Positions 37,386 to 50,738 of a stretch of DNA of 64,000 nucleotides are shown piece by piece; position 1 is the stretch's first letter, and every line of letters begins with the position of its first letter. The stretch lies in contig JH720363.1 of assembly GCA_000231825.2 (NCBI GenBank), positions 198,271-262,270 on the forward strand, in the 5' to 3' direction. Origin of the DNA: Tetrahymena elliotti 4EA (taxonomy: Eukaryota > Ciliophora > Oligohymenophorea > Hymenostomatida > Tetrahymenidae). The position numbers and the translations under genes are program-made. The notes under the pieces were generated by a model that worked only from the letters and a program-made list of their open reading frames with translations, did no database searches and was not told where the DNA came from.

Positions 37386-38363
37386 TCAAAAATATATATT
37401 GTCTATCTTTTTGAAGATGCTTATTTTGTATGAGCGAGCAATAAATAAGATATGCAAATAAATTAAGTTTTTTGCATAAATTTTTCTTGATTTTTATGAA
37501 GCTATCCCTGTCTTCCAAATATTTGACATTTTTATATAATTTGCATAGAAATTTTGCATTTGCTAACTCAACTTAGTAATTGTTTGTCTAATTTAATTGC
37601 CTAAAATATTTTCTTGTATTGTTTTTTATATTTTTTGTGATGACTTATTAGCTTGATTGATTAATGAAATATTATCATAATTTATGAATTATTTAATTTG
37701 ATTGTTTTTTTGTTAATTACGATCAGCATAGAGAACCTTTTTCATAGATCTTTCCAATTCAGGCTTGTAATGAGCGTTGTAACCCCAGTTTCTATTTTGA
37801 AATAAAAAATAATTATAACAAATTGCTTTTGTGTTTGAAAATGTGAAAGGATTTGATGGTATTTTGCTTGCTTGCTTAGTGATAATGACGATTTGAGAAT
37901 AAGATGAAAATGTGAGAGAAACAAAAATGAAAAGATAGTTATATTATACCTTTTATTTAAGGCGGCACGCTTTTCCCAAACCTCAGTGGGATCTTTTCTA
38001 ATATCTTGAGTGGCATTTTTACCAAAGAGGTAATATCTATCATATAACCACCATCCGTAGTAAGCAAGAACTGTGCAGTAAACCTAAGATATTATAATAA
38101 TTTGAAGAGTATTACTTATGAATTAAACATATAAATTAAACAAGAAAATAACAAATATCATGCTTCTTTTTAGATCTAAACAGTTTGTTTGTTTGATTTT
38201 ATTTTCAATTTGCAAGCTTAAAATATTTTATTTTCCCAAAAACTAAGCATTTTTTAATTTGTTATTGTCCTAGCTAAATATTTAAAGAATCGCTTACAGG
38301 TCTAACTCTTCTCAACCACCATGCGTTGGTTTCTTAAACGAAGTTTGTATAGTGAAAAACCAT
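37386..38363 (-). CDS. Small membrane protein, possibly mitochondrial, three exons
   Basis: Exons 38298-38363, 37950-38083 and 37791 downward. Start ATG 38363 gives MVFHYTNFVQETNAWWLRR, then a single aromatic membrane helix (CTVLAYYGWWLYDRYYLF), then a polar region with DIRKDPTEVWEKRAALN and NWGYNAHYKPELERSM, ending VLYADRN. Short length, one helix and Trp/Tyr-rich sequence recall respiratory-complex accessory subunits of ciliates; that is inference. After VLYADRN the next codon is TAA, which is Gln in this code, and the frame stays open to TGA 37386 (201 aa) through sequence that looks non-coding. Either the protein has an odd tail or a further splice brings in an earlier TGA. Confidence 0.6.
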
Positions 38364-39087
38364 CTCTTTATTCTAACTTTTAGTTAAATAATTTCTTAAT
38401 TTATTTAATTTCTTTAGTTTCTTATTTATTTTAATTTATTAATTAATTAATTTCAATGTTTCTTTTTCCTTTCTTTTATTTCTTTTTATTCCTCTCTATC
38501 ATTTTATTCTTTCTCCTCCTCATCTTTTCCTCATTGTCTTTTCATGCATTTCTCTATGAAAAAAAAATAATTCACTCTTCATCTTCATCTCCTCATTCAA
38601 ATCAAACCAAGCCAAACTCATTCATTTATTATTTTATTCAGTCAATCACTATTCTAAGCACAAACAAAAAAACAATCAAAAAAACAAATAAATAAATAAA
38701 TTAATTGAACGATAAATTAATAAATCTTTAGTATCTTAATATCTTTTATTAAATATTTTTAAAATTAATCTAATATAAAATTCTTTTTTTTTTCATTCAA
38801 TTTTCAAACAAAAAACTCAGTCATTGTAAATATTTTGATTAAATTGAAACATGATTTAGATTTTTAAAATTATTAAAAACATTCCAAAAAATATTTAAAG
38901 GAAGAAAGTAATCCATAATTTTATTTATTTACTTATTTATTTAAAAAATATTGAAGATTAACAAATCATTTTTAATTTATAATTGAATAACATTAGCATT
39001 ATTTTATTTATTTTTTTATATGAAAATATTTTTTTTATTTAGGCTAAATGCATTACAGTTGTATTTTCTATTTTTAAGTAAATTTTC
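38364..39087. other. AT/pyrimidine-rich intergenic DNA
   Basis: Long C/T-rich run on the plus strand (about 38450-38660), i.e. purine-rich on the minus strand, just upstream of the small membrane protein gene. No gene recognised; the standard-code ORF here is low complexity. Confidence 0.5.
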
Positions 39088-40471
39088 TCACTTTCCATAA
39101 CGATTACCAGCACCTTTTTCATTTTCGTCTTTCCAGTCATCCCATCTACGAGCTTCTTCTTATTTAGCATCTCCAACGGAATCTCTATCAGAATCAGCAT
39201 CTTCTTATTCTTAAGCTCTTTTTTTGGCAGCTTCTTCAGATTCCTTCATTTTAGACATATTTTCTATTTCTAAATCAGCTAATTGATCTAAAGCAATAGT
39301 AGGCATAGTTGTACCTGGTGTGAATACCTATATTCATCAAACAATTTTTCATTTTCTTTTGATGTAATAATATTAATTTATTTATTTACCTATGCTTTTA
39401 ATTCTTCTCTCTTTTCAGCCATAGTCTATACACATCCATGACAGAGATAATCAACCTTTCCTTTATTCTATTCAAGCATGAAAGGAACACTCTTATCATC
39501 TGGTTTCTGTTATCATACAAAATAATATTTAAAAAATAGAATTGTTGTTTCTTATTAAACATTTTTATCAAATTACAGTAATTTTAGTGACTGTTGGCTT
39601 TGGGAGGGGTCTATTCATTATTTTTTCATGTTATTCTTTTGCCTTAGGGTCATTTTCAATTTTATCTTTATATTCAAGAATTTCTACTTCTTATACATTT
39701 GAACGAAGAAGATCAATAGACTTGTAAATACAAATATTAATTTGTGTCATAATGACTTCTCTACGATCTGACTCTTCTTTAATCTTTTCTAAATTCTTAA
39801 ATGATAATATTTAAATTTCTTTTTTTCATTCATTCATTGATAATAAAAAACCTACTTTTAACTTATTTTCAAGATTCTTTTATTCCTTGTAGGCAGCGAT
39901 CTTTTCATCACGAGTAATTTGATAGTTATTGTCATCACTTAAATTTTTCCATTGCTTTTTGATCTTAAAGAAATATTTTAGTCAAAAAAAACAAATAAAT
40001 TTATTTATTTACATCCTTATTAACCAATTCGTAATGATTCAATAATTTTAAAAATTCACTTAAGAATAATTATGAAAACTCTAACTTTTTCTTTCTATCT
40101 TCATTCATTCTTGAGTAGACGTATCCCATATAATATGGAACGAGCAAATACCTAAAGAAAAAGAAAATTTAGCTATATAAAACAATGAAAAGCACAATTT
40201 CAAATTACTTAAGATTCTCAGTTTAAATTTCATGTAATTCTTCGTTGATGGAAAATAAAGAATGATGAATAATAGACTATTGAATTTTATTTAAATCTCC
40301 AATAGTTTTCATGTAAGGAGCTATTCCTTAATCAGTACATTCTTCATCATATCTAAAACACCTTTCCTAAACTTCTTGATAAACCTTGGAAATGTCATCT
40401 ACAGTGAAAAAATCACTGTGGAAATGTCCATGAGGATCTTGGACAGATTGATCATTCTTTTGTTCTTCCAT
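39088..40471 (-). CDS. TAP42: Tap42/IGBP1 (alpha-4) family PP2A regulatory protein
   Basis: Start ATG 40471 (MEEQKNDQSVQDPHG), TGA at 39088-39090, several introns between. The N-terminal helical part includes LKYLLVPYYMGYVYSRMNED followed by LEFSQLFLSEFLKLLNHYELV, matching the Tap42 LKYLLxPxxLG core. A middle block reads NRPLPKPTVTKITV. The C-terminus is acidic/charged with RRWDDWKDENEKGAGNRYGK, matching the conserved carboxy-terminal WDDWKD...G(x)GNR motif of the family. Tap42/IGBP1 binds and stabilises catalytic subunits of PP2A-like phosphatases and links to TOR signalling. One exon before the last carries KVDYLCHGC, an unusual Cys pair. Acceptors and donors are standard; exon limits in the 39.3-40.2 kb part were not all fixed. 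Confidence 0.88.
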
Positions 40472-41889
40472 TTTTGCTAATTTAATTTCTGACTGATTGT
40501 TAATATATTATTTAAATTTTTGCAAATAACTAATTAATTAAATTAATTTTTTGATGAAAGCTTAAAAATATACAATTTATAATCAATCGCTTTGTATCAA
40601 TCTAGAAATATTTTATACTTACATAAACCAAATAAATTATTAATACAACCAATCTATTTAATTCTGTTAATAAAAAAAATATATAGAAAATATACTCTTT
40701 TTAAATGAATCTATTCAAATTAAACTATCTTAAAACAACAACATCTACTTCAACAAATTCTTTTTATTTTATCATTAAATTTATTTTGAATTGCTTCAGA
40801 TTTATTTTTTACAAATAAAAAGATCATTTTCTTAGTTTTGAATTCAATGGAAATAATTTTGATGTTTGTTTGCTTTTAAATATGGATGGAAATAATTAGA
40901 AACAAGAAACTTCAAATTTCAAAGGCTAAAATAGAAGAAAAACTCTGAATGAAAATATTCAAAAGGCTGGTAAATTAAAATTGTTTTTTTGTTTCAAAAT
41001 TAAATTATTTTTTATTATTTCATTAAGAAAAAGAGAGTGCAAATTTTTTAAATAGTTGCTCTTTCTTTAAAATTAATTTAATTATATTATTTTTATCATC
41101 AAATCTATTCAAATAACAATCACAAAATTTATATCATGAAAATAAAAGATTTTAGATTAAAATTTGTTTTTTTGTTTGGTATGATAGAATAAGTTGATTT
41201 ACTGTCTTAAATACTACTCATACAAAGTAAAAGATAAACTAATTTTTAAAATAGAATCTGCCTTTATTATTATTATTATTATTGAATAAAATTATCATTT
41301 TTTTAATCAAAATTTTCTTTCAGTAAAGATTAAAATTAAATTAAATTTTCAAAAAAACTCAATTTCAAATTTTAAGATTTTAGTTTTCTTTAATAATGCA
41401 GCAAATTATTATGCAATTTATTAAAGAAAGAAAAATTAATTTTAAGAGAATAAATTTATCTAAAGCTAATATTCAAATTTGTTTATTAATAATTTTAAAT
41501 TAGATTTAAGATTTATTTGCATTTTAATTTTTTGAAAATAGTAGATTATTGAACAATATTCATTTGATTAAAAATTTTATTTGGATTGAATAAAAAATAG
41601 ATTACAAAATAAAATAAAGAGAAATTGCGCACTTCTTGAAATCAAAATATCATAGTATGAGTGTTATATTAAATCTATGTATTTATTTTATATATTTATT
41701 GAGAGTTATGAAGATATTTATTTAGTGATCAAAATTTAATTCAAATTCAAAAATAGGAGCAAAAATTTAATTCGATAATAATTATTTTGTGAGGATATTC
41801 AGTATTGATATTAATAATTAAACATTATCATTTAGATTTAATAAAGAAGCGCAATTTATATTAAAAATATTAATAATACTTTTCAATAA
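40472..41889. other. AT-rich intergenic DNA (divergent promoter region)
   Basis: Lies between the divergent Tap42 gene and the B-box-like gene. No gene, repeat or RNA recognised. Confidence 0.5.
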
Positions 41890-44800
41890 ATGCAGCAAGG
41901 AAAGAGTGGCACTTTGCCTTAACAATTTTCTCAATAAATTTCATCCTAAATATAAAGACAGGCTTAGACTTTTTAATAAATTCCTACTGTCGATCTTATG
42001 CAACATTATTTTGGGACAATCAATCTTTAAAAGAAAGATGCTAAGCGTAGTTAGAATTTATCACTAGGATCTCAATCTGTAAAAAACACTAATTCTTCTT
42101 TAAGGGTTGAAAATTTAGTAAGCTAAAAAATTGATCATCAAAAGCAATCTTTAAACATCTAATTAGCTTAAAATTAATCTAAACCATAATCAGGGTATTA
42201 AGCAACTTAACAAAACCAAAGCAACATTGAGAAATGTAAAATACCTCTTTAAAAAGCAAGAAGTAGCCTTAGTCCTATAGATTAAAAAAACTTAAAACAA
42301 AAAAGCACAAGTGCTCTACTTTAGAGGTAGAAATATTAAACAAAGAAAGGAAACAGTAATTCAATAAGTTCTTAAACCTCCAACTATAAAATTAGTGTTT
42401 CACAAATAAACTAGAATATTCAAGATGGGTCTGCATTTATTAACAAAGAAAATATTCATAGCAATTTAATTAATTCAATAAGCTAATAATCAATTAATGG
42501 AAAATCAAATACTCTACCTAAAAAAATAGCTGTAATAAATCATCCTAAATCTGCAAGATAAACCTCTTGTATAGGCAGCCAAAATATTTAGATAGTCACT
42601 GAAGATGAAAATAAGAAGTAGAAATGCAATACACTAAAAGATAAGAATGAGATGAACTAATTTATTGCCTAGCTGGCAAGTAAACTCAACCAAAAAGATG
42701 GCAGTAAGTTTAACTAACTCTAAGTAGAAAATCTATCCAAACAATCAATCTAAGCAGATAAAATAAAATAGTTCTAGGAAAGCAACGATACTTTTACTAA
42801 ACAAATACTTTAAAGAATTTCTACTCAAGCAAATTAATTATCAACTGAAGCTAATTCTAATCCTTACTCTTCAGCTGACAAGTCTTCCATCAATACTAGA
42901 TTCAATACTTTGAATGAAGATGATGATTTTCAAGATCAAAATAACTATTTCCCTTGCTAAACTCATCCAACCAAGAAAGTAATTTTTTATTATTTTAAAA
43001 TTTTAATAAAATATTTTGCAATCTATTTTGAGTCAGTGGGGTGGGGGTTTAAGAATGAAAATATTTTCAATTTAGTTTCCATTTCTTGTAATTTTCTTTT
43101 CTGATTTATGAGTAAAAAGAAAACAAAAATTAATAATGTGCCTTCCTATATTAATTAACGAGTGATTAAAATATTTTAATAAAAATTAAATTTGAATTTT
43201 AAAATTAAAGGCAAAATATATTGCTAGCTATAACTAGGAGAGAATGACAATTTGTTCAAGATGTGCTATTGAGTTGGCAACTAAAGGGTATAAAATTGAA
43301 GAGATAATGAAAGAATCAGCTTAGAATTAAATGAAGTAGGAGATGTAGAATTTGCTAAATATTATTTTGTAGAAGAAGCCTGAGCATGAAAATATAATGG
43401 ACAGGATGATTCATAAAAGAGAGTAGCTGTTTTAATTTTATACTAAATCTGCTTCTTTAGTTGAGAATACTTTTTTGAAAATAGAAAGAGAACTAATTGA
43501 GAAAAAGAATTAGGTTCTTTAAGAAATAAACAAGCTAAAAATAGAAAACGAAAATACTTATACTCGTCTTAACTCTGAGGCTAAGGACATATTTAGTGAA
43601 TTAAATTAAATATCAAGTGATATTCTTGTCCACCATGATTCAATTTTGTAAAGTATTGAATTGAATTCTTTCAATGACATAATGCAAAACTATTAACAAA
43701 AAATATAAACTATAAATGAATATTTTGAAGACCTCTAATAACAAACCATTCCTCTCATGAAAGTTTCTACTGAATCAAATGAAAATTTAATTGAAAAAAT
43801 CTTCTAAGTTTAATAATATTAAACAACTTTGATCAAAAAGAATTCAAAGGCCTTTAATAGCAAAGCAAAAAATCAACTAAAATTAAACGATTTCAATGAT
43901 CTAAAAAAAGAACTTCCATTATAATCAAATAAAAATCCTTACCCAAATATTTCTATTGAACCATCATATGCTTCTTAAGAATTCAATTAAGAAGATGATA
44001 AATTACAAGTATAATAATCTTAAATTTATTAAAGAATTGGAATTTCTTAACTTCTAAAGCTACATTAAAATGACCAGAATACGATCAACAAGCAAATCAA
44101 TGAAGAGAATTCTATACAAAATCAATAAGAAAACTTAAATCAATTGAATAAAAACTAAAATAGTTAGAACAATAATGAATCTCAAAGCATTTGTAACTTT
44201 GCAAACACCAGTGAGAGATTTGGCTATTTAGCAAATAGCATACTACCAATTTCTTAAACTTCTTCAATTATGGTCAAATCTATTTCAAATCTGGCAAATC
44301 AATTGAAAAATAACAATTAAAATTAATAATTTTCTTAAATTGTTTAAGGCAGTTAAATGAAGAGCGCTACTGAAGAGGATGAAGATTTATACAACTCTCC
44401 AGATCTTTACAATAAGAATAAAAAGGATTAAATGAAATTCTACTCAAGACAAAGTGTGAATGATACTCCCATAGCTAGATTAAATACAAAAAACATTAAC
44501 CAATAAAATTAATAATAATAAAATCAATAGAATTTATAATTACAAAATCAATAGAATTAACATCAAAATTAAACTCGTTAATTCTAAAACGAAATAGTAA
44601 ACAATCAAATAAAAAATTAAAATTAAAATGAGTAAAATAATATCCATCAATTCCAATAAATTCCAAATTAAATTAACTCTACCACATCAAATGATAGCAA
44701 ATCTAAGAATTTTAATTTCTTTTAACAAAATGATCAATTTAAATCGCAACAAAATTAACAAAATTTAACAAATGAAATTCATCAAAATGATTTCGACTCA

Positions 44801-46360
44801 TAAATTTCTTTGATTGTAAAAAATAATTCTTAGAAATAGCAAACTGGAGCATTTAGAACATTATTTTCTTAATAAGAAGCCAATGTAATAAATGAAGAAC
44901 CAGTATCAGCAACAAAGAGTTCTGGAAATGAAAAATACAAGAATATTCTTGAGAAGATTCATGCAAATTAAGCCAGAAATAATACATTCTATTCAGATAT
45001 AATAAAAAATGGATCTGTAAGTCCTTAATTGTAAACAAATAGTTCACCTTATGGATCAAATATAATATACAAAGATTAGAAAAATGACTACTAAACAAGT
45101 GTTGACGTTTCTTAATTTACTCTTTAAGGAGGAGAAGCTAAATTAATGGCTGCACTTATGAAAGAACAATAAAATTAGAATGAAGATAAAGAAAATTTAG
45201 ATCAATAATAAACATTTGGAGAATAAATTTATCATAATAAAGATAATAATCATCATAATTAATATGAATTAGATAGTAATAACTTTACAGTCAATAATTC
45301 ATTTAATGATGATGCTGATTAAAATAAAGAATACAATTCTACTTCGAAATTTGCTGATGTAAGTAAATGCTTTAACAACGAAACTGATCCTATGAATTAC
45401 ACTCCTAAATAATAATAACAATAGCAATAATTCTTTTAACAAGAGCTTTAATAAATTTATCTCAATAATTTAAATCCTAATGTTAATAACAAATACACAG
45501 ATTCTTTTACTTACTGTATACAAAATCATGAGAATCTCTAAAAGTAGAAAAGTGAAATCTATAGCTCAATCTAATCTAACTCTCAATTCAGCTAGCTTCA
45601 AGTTGTTTAAAAAAGCTACAGCCAAATGTGTGGAGCACTTTAGGGAAGAGAATCTTTTTCTAATAATTCTTTCTTAAATCAAGAAAATTCGTATGATCAA
45701 AAAGAAATCTTAAGGACATTCTAACAATAATAACAATTTTAATTTTAAAAAGATTGTGACGTGTAAAAATAAATTTCTAATAAATAAAACACCAACTCAT
45801 TTTAGGTTGAGAATAATTATTCTATTAATTATAAACATTCAGACTACTAATCTAATCATCAGCAATACCCAACCTAATTTTCTAGTATCACCCAAGATGC
45901 AATTTCAGAAAATGAAATTCATTCCTCAAATCCTCAGCCATCTTTCATGAACCATCTTGCTGCAGTGAATAATAGCAAAAATTAAAAAAATTGCAGAGAC
46001 TTCATCAACTTCATAGAATCGAAAATAGGAGAGGAAAATATTAATTTAACCGAGCGTTCGAAGAATAAATCTGATTTTAGGAAGAATCTCTTCTTTTCTC
46101 CTAAATTCAATACAAATTAAGAAGATCAAAAAATTGAAGATGAAGAATCACTTGAATAGTTTTCAACCAGTAAAGATTTCTCCTAAAAAGATACCAACTA
46201 GGTTGACTATCAAATAGATAATCAGCAAATGTACAACCAAATGCTCATCAAAAATAGCAATAATATAAACTAAATGCACTAGAAATACGTCAGCTAATAG
46301 AATGAAAAAAATTTATTAGAAGCCAATTTGAATGAAGGCGAAAACTCTCTTTTAGATTGA
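41890..46360 (+). CDS. Large B-box-like zinc finger, coiled-coil, Q/N-rich protein (1,412 aa)
   Basis: Exons 41890-42978 and 43211-46360; GT...AG, both phase 0, TGA at 46358. Residues 1-350 are polar Ser/Gln/Asn-rich with basic motifs. Across the intron lies a candidate B-box-like zinc cluster: PCQTHPTKKAKYIAS, then ERMTICSRCAIELATKGY, giving C-x-H and C-x2-C pairs. A coiled coil follows (about residues 400-480; KIERELIEKKNQVLQEINKL). The remaining ~900 residues are very Gln/Asn-rich with QNQQ runs between 44500 and 44800 and charged patches. This architecture (short Cys/His box followed by coiled coil and disordered tail) is common in ciliate proteins of unknown function. No enzyme domain seen. 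The intron contains a GGGGTGGGGG tract (43038-43047). Confidence 0.82.
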
Positions 46361-46479
46361 AAGATGATATATTAATAAACAATAAATAGAAGTAAATTAA
46401 GATTAATAATTACTGTTTTTATATTAAAAAAATATTTGTGTGTAAATTACTATCTAATTTATAATTAAAAATATATAAA

Positions 46480-48110
46480 TGATAGCTCATTATCTTGTTG
46501 TTGGTCCAACAAATAATCTCTTCAATCAATAGAATATTTAAATATTCCATTAAATTTCCAAAGTTTTGGCATTTCGATTTTGCTGATTATTTGATTTTAT
46601 TTTCTAACCTGAATAAATACTCAAAATTAATTACACATATTACATTAAAGTTTATTTTTCTTAAAAATAAAAAAATCTATTTTAATTAGAAAGAAGAATT
46701 ATTCTTTTGATAATAATTTCGTTTTTCCATTTTTGATAGAAGTTTTTGTTATTAAAATGCCCTTTTCTCGATTAAATATTAAATAAAATATGCTTTTGTT
46801 TAGTGCAAAAAGAGGAAATCTAATTTTTGGTGCTTCTAATAACTTCATTTACTAAATCACAAAATAGTACTTATTTTTTATTATTGGTAGGATAAAGATT
46901 TTTAATAGTAAATTGTTGATACATTAAAATTCTTTCTTATAATTTTCATTGTCTATTATACTTAAATACTCCATTGAATTTGCATAACTAAGCAAATTAA
47001 TTTTGGTTTTCTTTTCCAACTTTAATAATTACTTAAAATTAATTACGCATATCACTGAAAATTTATTCTTCTTAAAAATAAGTAATAAATAAACTAATTT
47101 TGAGTGCATAATTATTTAGATAGTAACTAAGATACTCTTTTTCTCCGCATAAAGTTTAATTTTAACAGTCGAAATCTACTTTTTGACATTTTTTACTGAG
47201 TAAAATATGCTCTTTTTTATTGAAAAGAGAAAATACTATTTAAGAAACTTCTTACTTCATTTACTAAAAAGCAAAGTAGTAATTATTCGTTTGTAAATTT
47301 GTAAAAAAAGTATTAATTATAAACAATCACTAGTAAATCCAACGAAATTCTTTATTAAATGCGCATCTAAATACAGAAATAACACTCCATTGAATATCTA
47401 AAATTTTGATTGATTTTGTTTATTATTTAGTTTTACTTACTTACTTACTTTTCCTACTAATACTTAAAATTAATTGCACATATTACTTGAAGTTTATTTT
47501 TCTTAAAAGTAAATAATAAATAATTCTTATTTTAAGAAGAACTTTTTTAGTAATATACCTCTCCTTTTTCTCCATTTTTGAACAAAATTGAAACATCGAA
47601 AATATCATTTGAAGTGAAATAACTTTCCATTTTATAAAAAGTAGAAATTGAATTAAATAGATTTCTAACTCCATTTGTTAAATATAAATAGTAAAATAGC
47701 GTTTTTCAATAATGAGTAAGATTTAAATTATAACTAATTGCTTACTTGTTGATACAGAAATTCTTTTAATCTATTTAAGGCGTATAAAATACTTAAATAT
47801 TCCATTTAATTTCTAAAACTTTGATTTTTGTTATTATTAGATTTTATTCTTTCAGCTTGAATGAATATTTAAAATTAATCATACATATGACATTAAAATT
47901 TATTTTTCTTAAAAATAAATCAATGAATTCATTTTAAACAAAGCCATTTGTAATATTTTTATCATTTTTTTTCTAGTTTTGTGAAAACAATAGGAGTATT
48001 TAAAAATCTTTTTTGTCTTTTGTAAAGTGTTTAAAAGTAAAATATATTTTTGTTGAGTGAAAAAAGAGAAATCATATTGTAAAATACTTCATATTCCATT
48101 AAGTAAGCAG
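46480..48110. repeat. Four diverged tandem copies of a ~420-bp unit
   Basis: Two markers recur in order with ~413-430 bp spacing. The ATTCCATT...AATTTC block lies near 46540, 46965, 47382 and 47795. The AAAATTAATTACACATAT plus TTTTTCTTAAAAATAA block lies near 46624, 47035, 47466 and 47870. Non-coding with the ciliate code; the ORFs here are chance. Confidence 0.75.
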
Positions 48111-50738
48111 CAGTATAGTATTTTTAAATAAATTTAAAATAATGAAATAAAAGGTGACATTTATAATAACTTTATTGGATTAAAGTAGTTATATATTTAT
48201 TATAAAGGTTTTTAAATCAAATAATACTTAGTCTTACTTCAAGTAATACGTATAAAAGTTGATAAAACGCATAGATATTTTTTATTATCAGATAATAATA
48301 TTGTATTAATACTTTTCTGTTGTTTTTTCAAATATGAATAATTTTTAAATATTTATTTTGTGCATTATTTTCTACTCTTCTTTAATGAATATATAATAAA
48401 AAAGCAATATATTACTTTAACATAAGTTGAAAATAATATGCAATGAATTCTAAATAATTTTATCATTTTCAAATTGTAATAATTTGCTAATTATTCATTT
48501 TTATTAGCAATTGTTTGATAGTCATCAAATAAAAACAAATAGCTATAAAAGGCCAAAAATTGCTGGGCAGAAAAGAATAAACTCTTATAGCTAACTGAAA
48601 GTAAGAAAAATAAAAGAAATATGCAATTTTAAGAATTTGTTATATTATTTGTGAAGATTAGTCCTAGAAAGGTGTAAGTTTGTATAAATTTAGGTAATAT
48701 TAGCTTATCTTCGAAGAAGCAAAAAAATGAGTAAATATATTATTTATGTGCTTATTAATTAAATAATTTATTTATTTATGCATTAGTCTTTGGAAAATTC
48801 AAATAATTGTTTTTTTGATAATTTGAAATTCTTTGATTGTCCTTACTTGATTTTGCTTACATAGAGATTCATATGCGAATAACGAAGGATATTTTTATTT
48901 CTAAATAAAATTAAAGAAAATCAACCTTAAAATCTTATTTATTTATTTATTTTTAGACACTTTAATTAATTTATTCGCTTTTTGCAAAAGTACCAATATA
49001 TCTCATTCATTCATTTCTTTATTTATTCATTCTTTAATAATCAATGTTTTTTTTACTTGTTTTCTATTTCACTCAGAAAAAATAATGCGGCCTTTACTTT
49101 TTAAATGGCTAGATTAATAAACTTATTCTTATCTTTTTATGAATATCCTTTTATAATTTACTAAATAATGAGCTGATTTGAATGTATTTTACTTACCAAG
49201 AGCCAATTGTTTAATATTTAAATAAAGTATGTGGGAGAATAATCTGAATTTTTCATAAATTTTTATAAATTATCAAAGAAAAGAGACAGAAATTTATTAA
49301 TTTAATAGAGGCTGATAGATATGATATATCTTTTGTAATGAATGAATGTATGAAAATATAATTAAATAATATTGATAGATGCAAAAGCTTTTAATCAAAT
49401 AAAATAAACAATTATTTGATTGGTTGGTTCTAAATAATAATATGAAAATTAGCTCTAATATCAAGTGAAATCAGTTTTTTACTTTTATTTCAATTTTTGA
49501 GTTTTTTTTAATTTTCAAAATATTTGAAAGCAAACAAATTCCAAAAAAAACTGAAAATTTTTTATTTTTGGTTTGTCTGATTGGATATTTTTGTCATTCA
49601 GATTCTTGTTATTTTAGTTATTTAAGACAAAGATATTGAGTTTTAATGGACATAATTTTTAAGTCATAATTGCTTTCGAAATTTTATGATAAATATTGCA
49701 AAAATGTGTTTCAACAAATAAAGAGAATTGAATTCGCTCAATTTTTAAATTTAAATAGGATTTGATCATTACAAGCGATAGAAAAATATTAATTTTAAAA
49801 ATTAAATAGATATTTGTTTGTTTCTTTATTTATTTGTTTGTTTGCTTGGTTGGTTGGTTGTTTAAATTTAACTATTATTAAAATATTAATACTTCCTTCT
49901 ATCCTTTAGTCATGTAATTGAAATAGAATGAATATTAGAATTAATTTGAATTTGTGTGGTTGCTTCTGTAAATTGAATCAAAAAAAAAGTTTAAATTTAT
50001 GTAAGATAATAAATTAGAATATTTTTCTATCTTAATTACACAGGAGGTCAAAATGTTATTTTTGCACTTTTATAAGAAGGTATCTTGCTAAAATTTGCTT
50101 TTTAATTTAATAATAAATAATTATACTGTATTAGATAAAATACTTAGTGAATTATTATTATCTTAAAACCTCTCTTTGAACATTATATCTTTATACTAAA
50201 CATTTCAAGTGAAAAATATTAGTTAAAAATTGCAATTAAAAGTAACAGAAAAACATTTTTAATAAAATAAAATGAGAAATTATTTGAATAGAGTAATCTT
50301 GTTTGCTTGAAAAAACTGACTAGCAAGTGTTGAGGCATTTTTTAAAGATTTTAAAAGGTAGGAAAATATAATCGATATTATGGATAAAGATAATAACATT
50401 AAGCATGAATAGCAAATTAAAATTGGGTTGTTTTTTTTTTTGATTAAATTCTGATAAAATCACTGAAGTGAGGAAAAGTAAGTTGATCAAAGCAATAAAA
50501 ATTGATTATGAAAAGCTCTATGTTTTTTAATACTTTTTATTTAAATTTTTATTTTAAAACTAATTTGCATACCTAAATAGCACAATTATAATATTCTCTT
50601 CAAGCATAATATGTTAAAGTCATAATATGTTCCTCTAAACTATCTGAGGAGCTCACATTTCAGTCTAGTTTTTGGCAATTGTGAGAAGTCTTTATACTCA
50701 AGCATGTCTTTATAAGCATAGATTTAACTCAAAACAAA
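48111..50738. other. AT-rich intergenic DNA
   Basis: No coding frame recognised over 2.6 kb. Simple tracts of TTTG/TTTA type occur at about 49810-49860. A mixed-composition patch at 50590-50720 precedes the next gene and may be its 5' region. Confidence 0.45.

Noticed and set aside
38456..38695. 79-aa Phe/Ser-rich standard-code ORF
   Set aside because: Pyrimidine-rich low-complexity DNA in the promoter region of a minus-strand gene.
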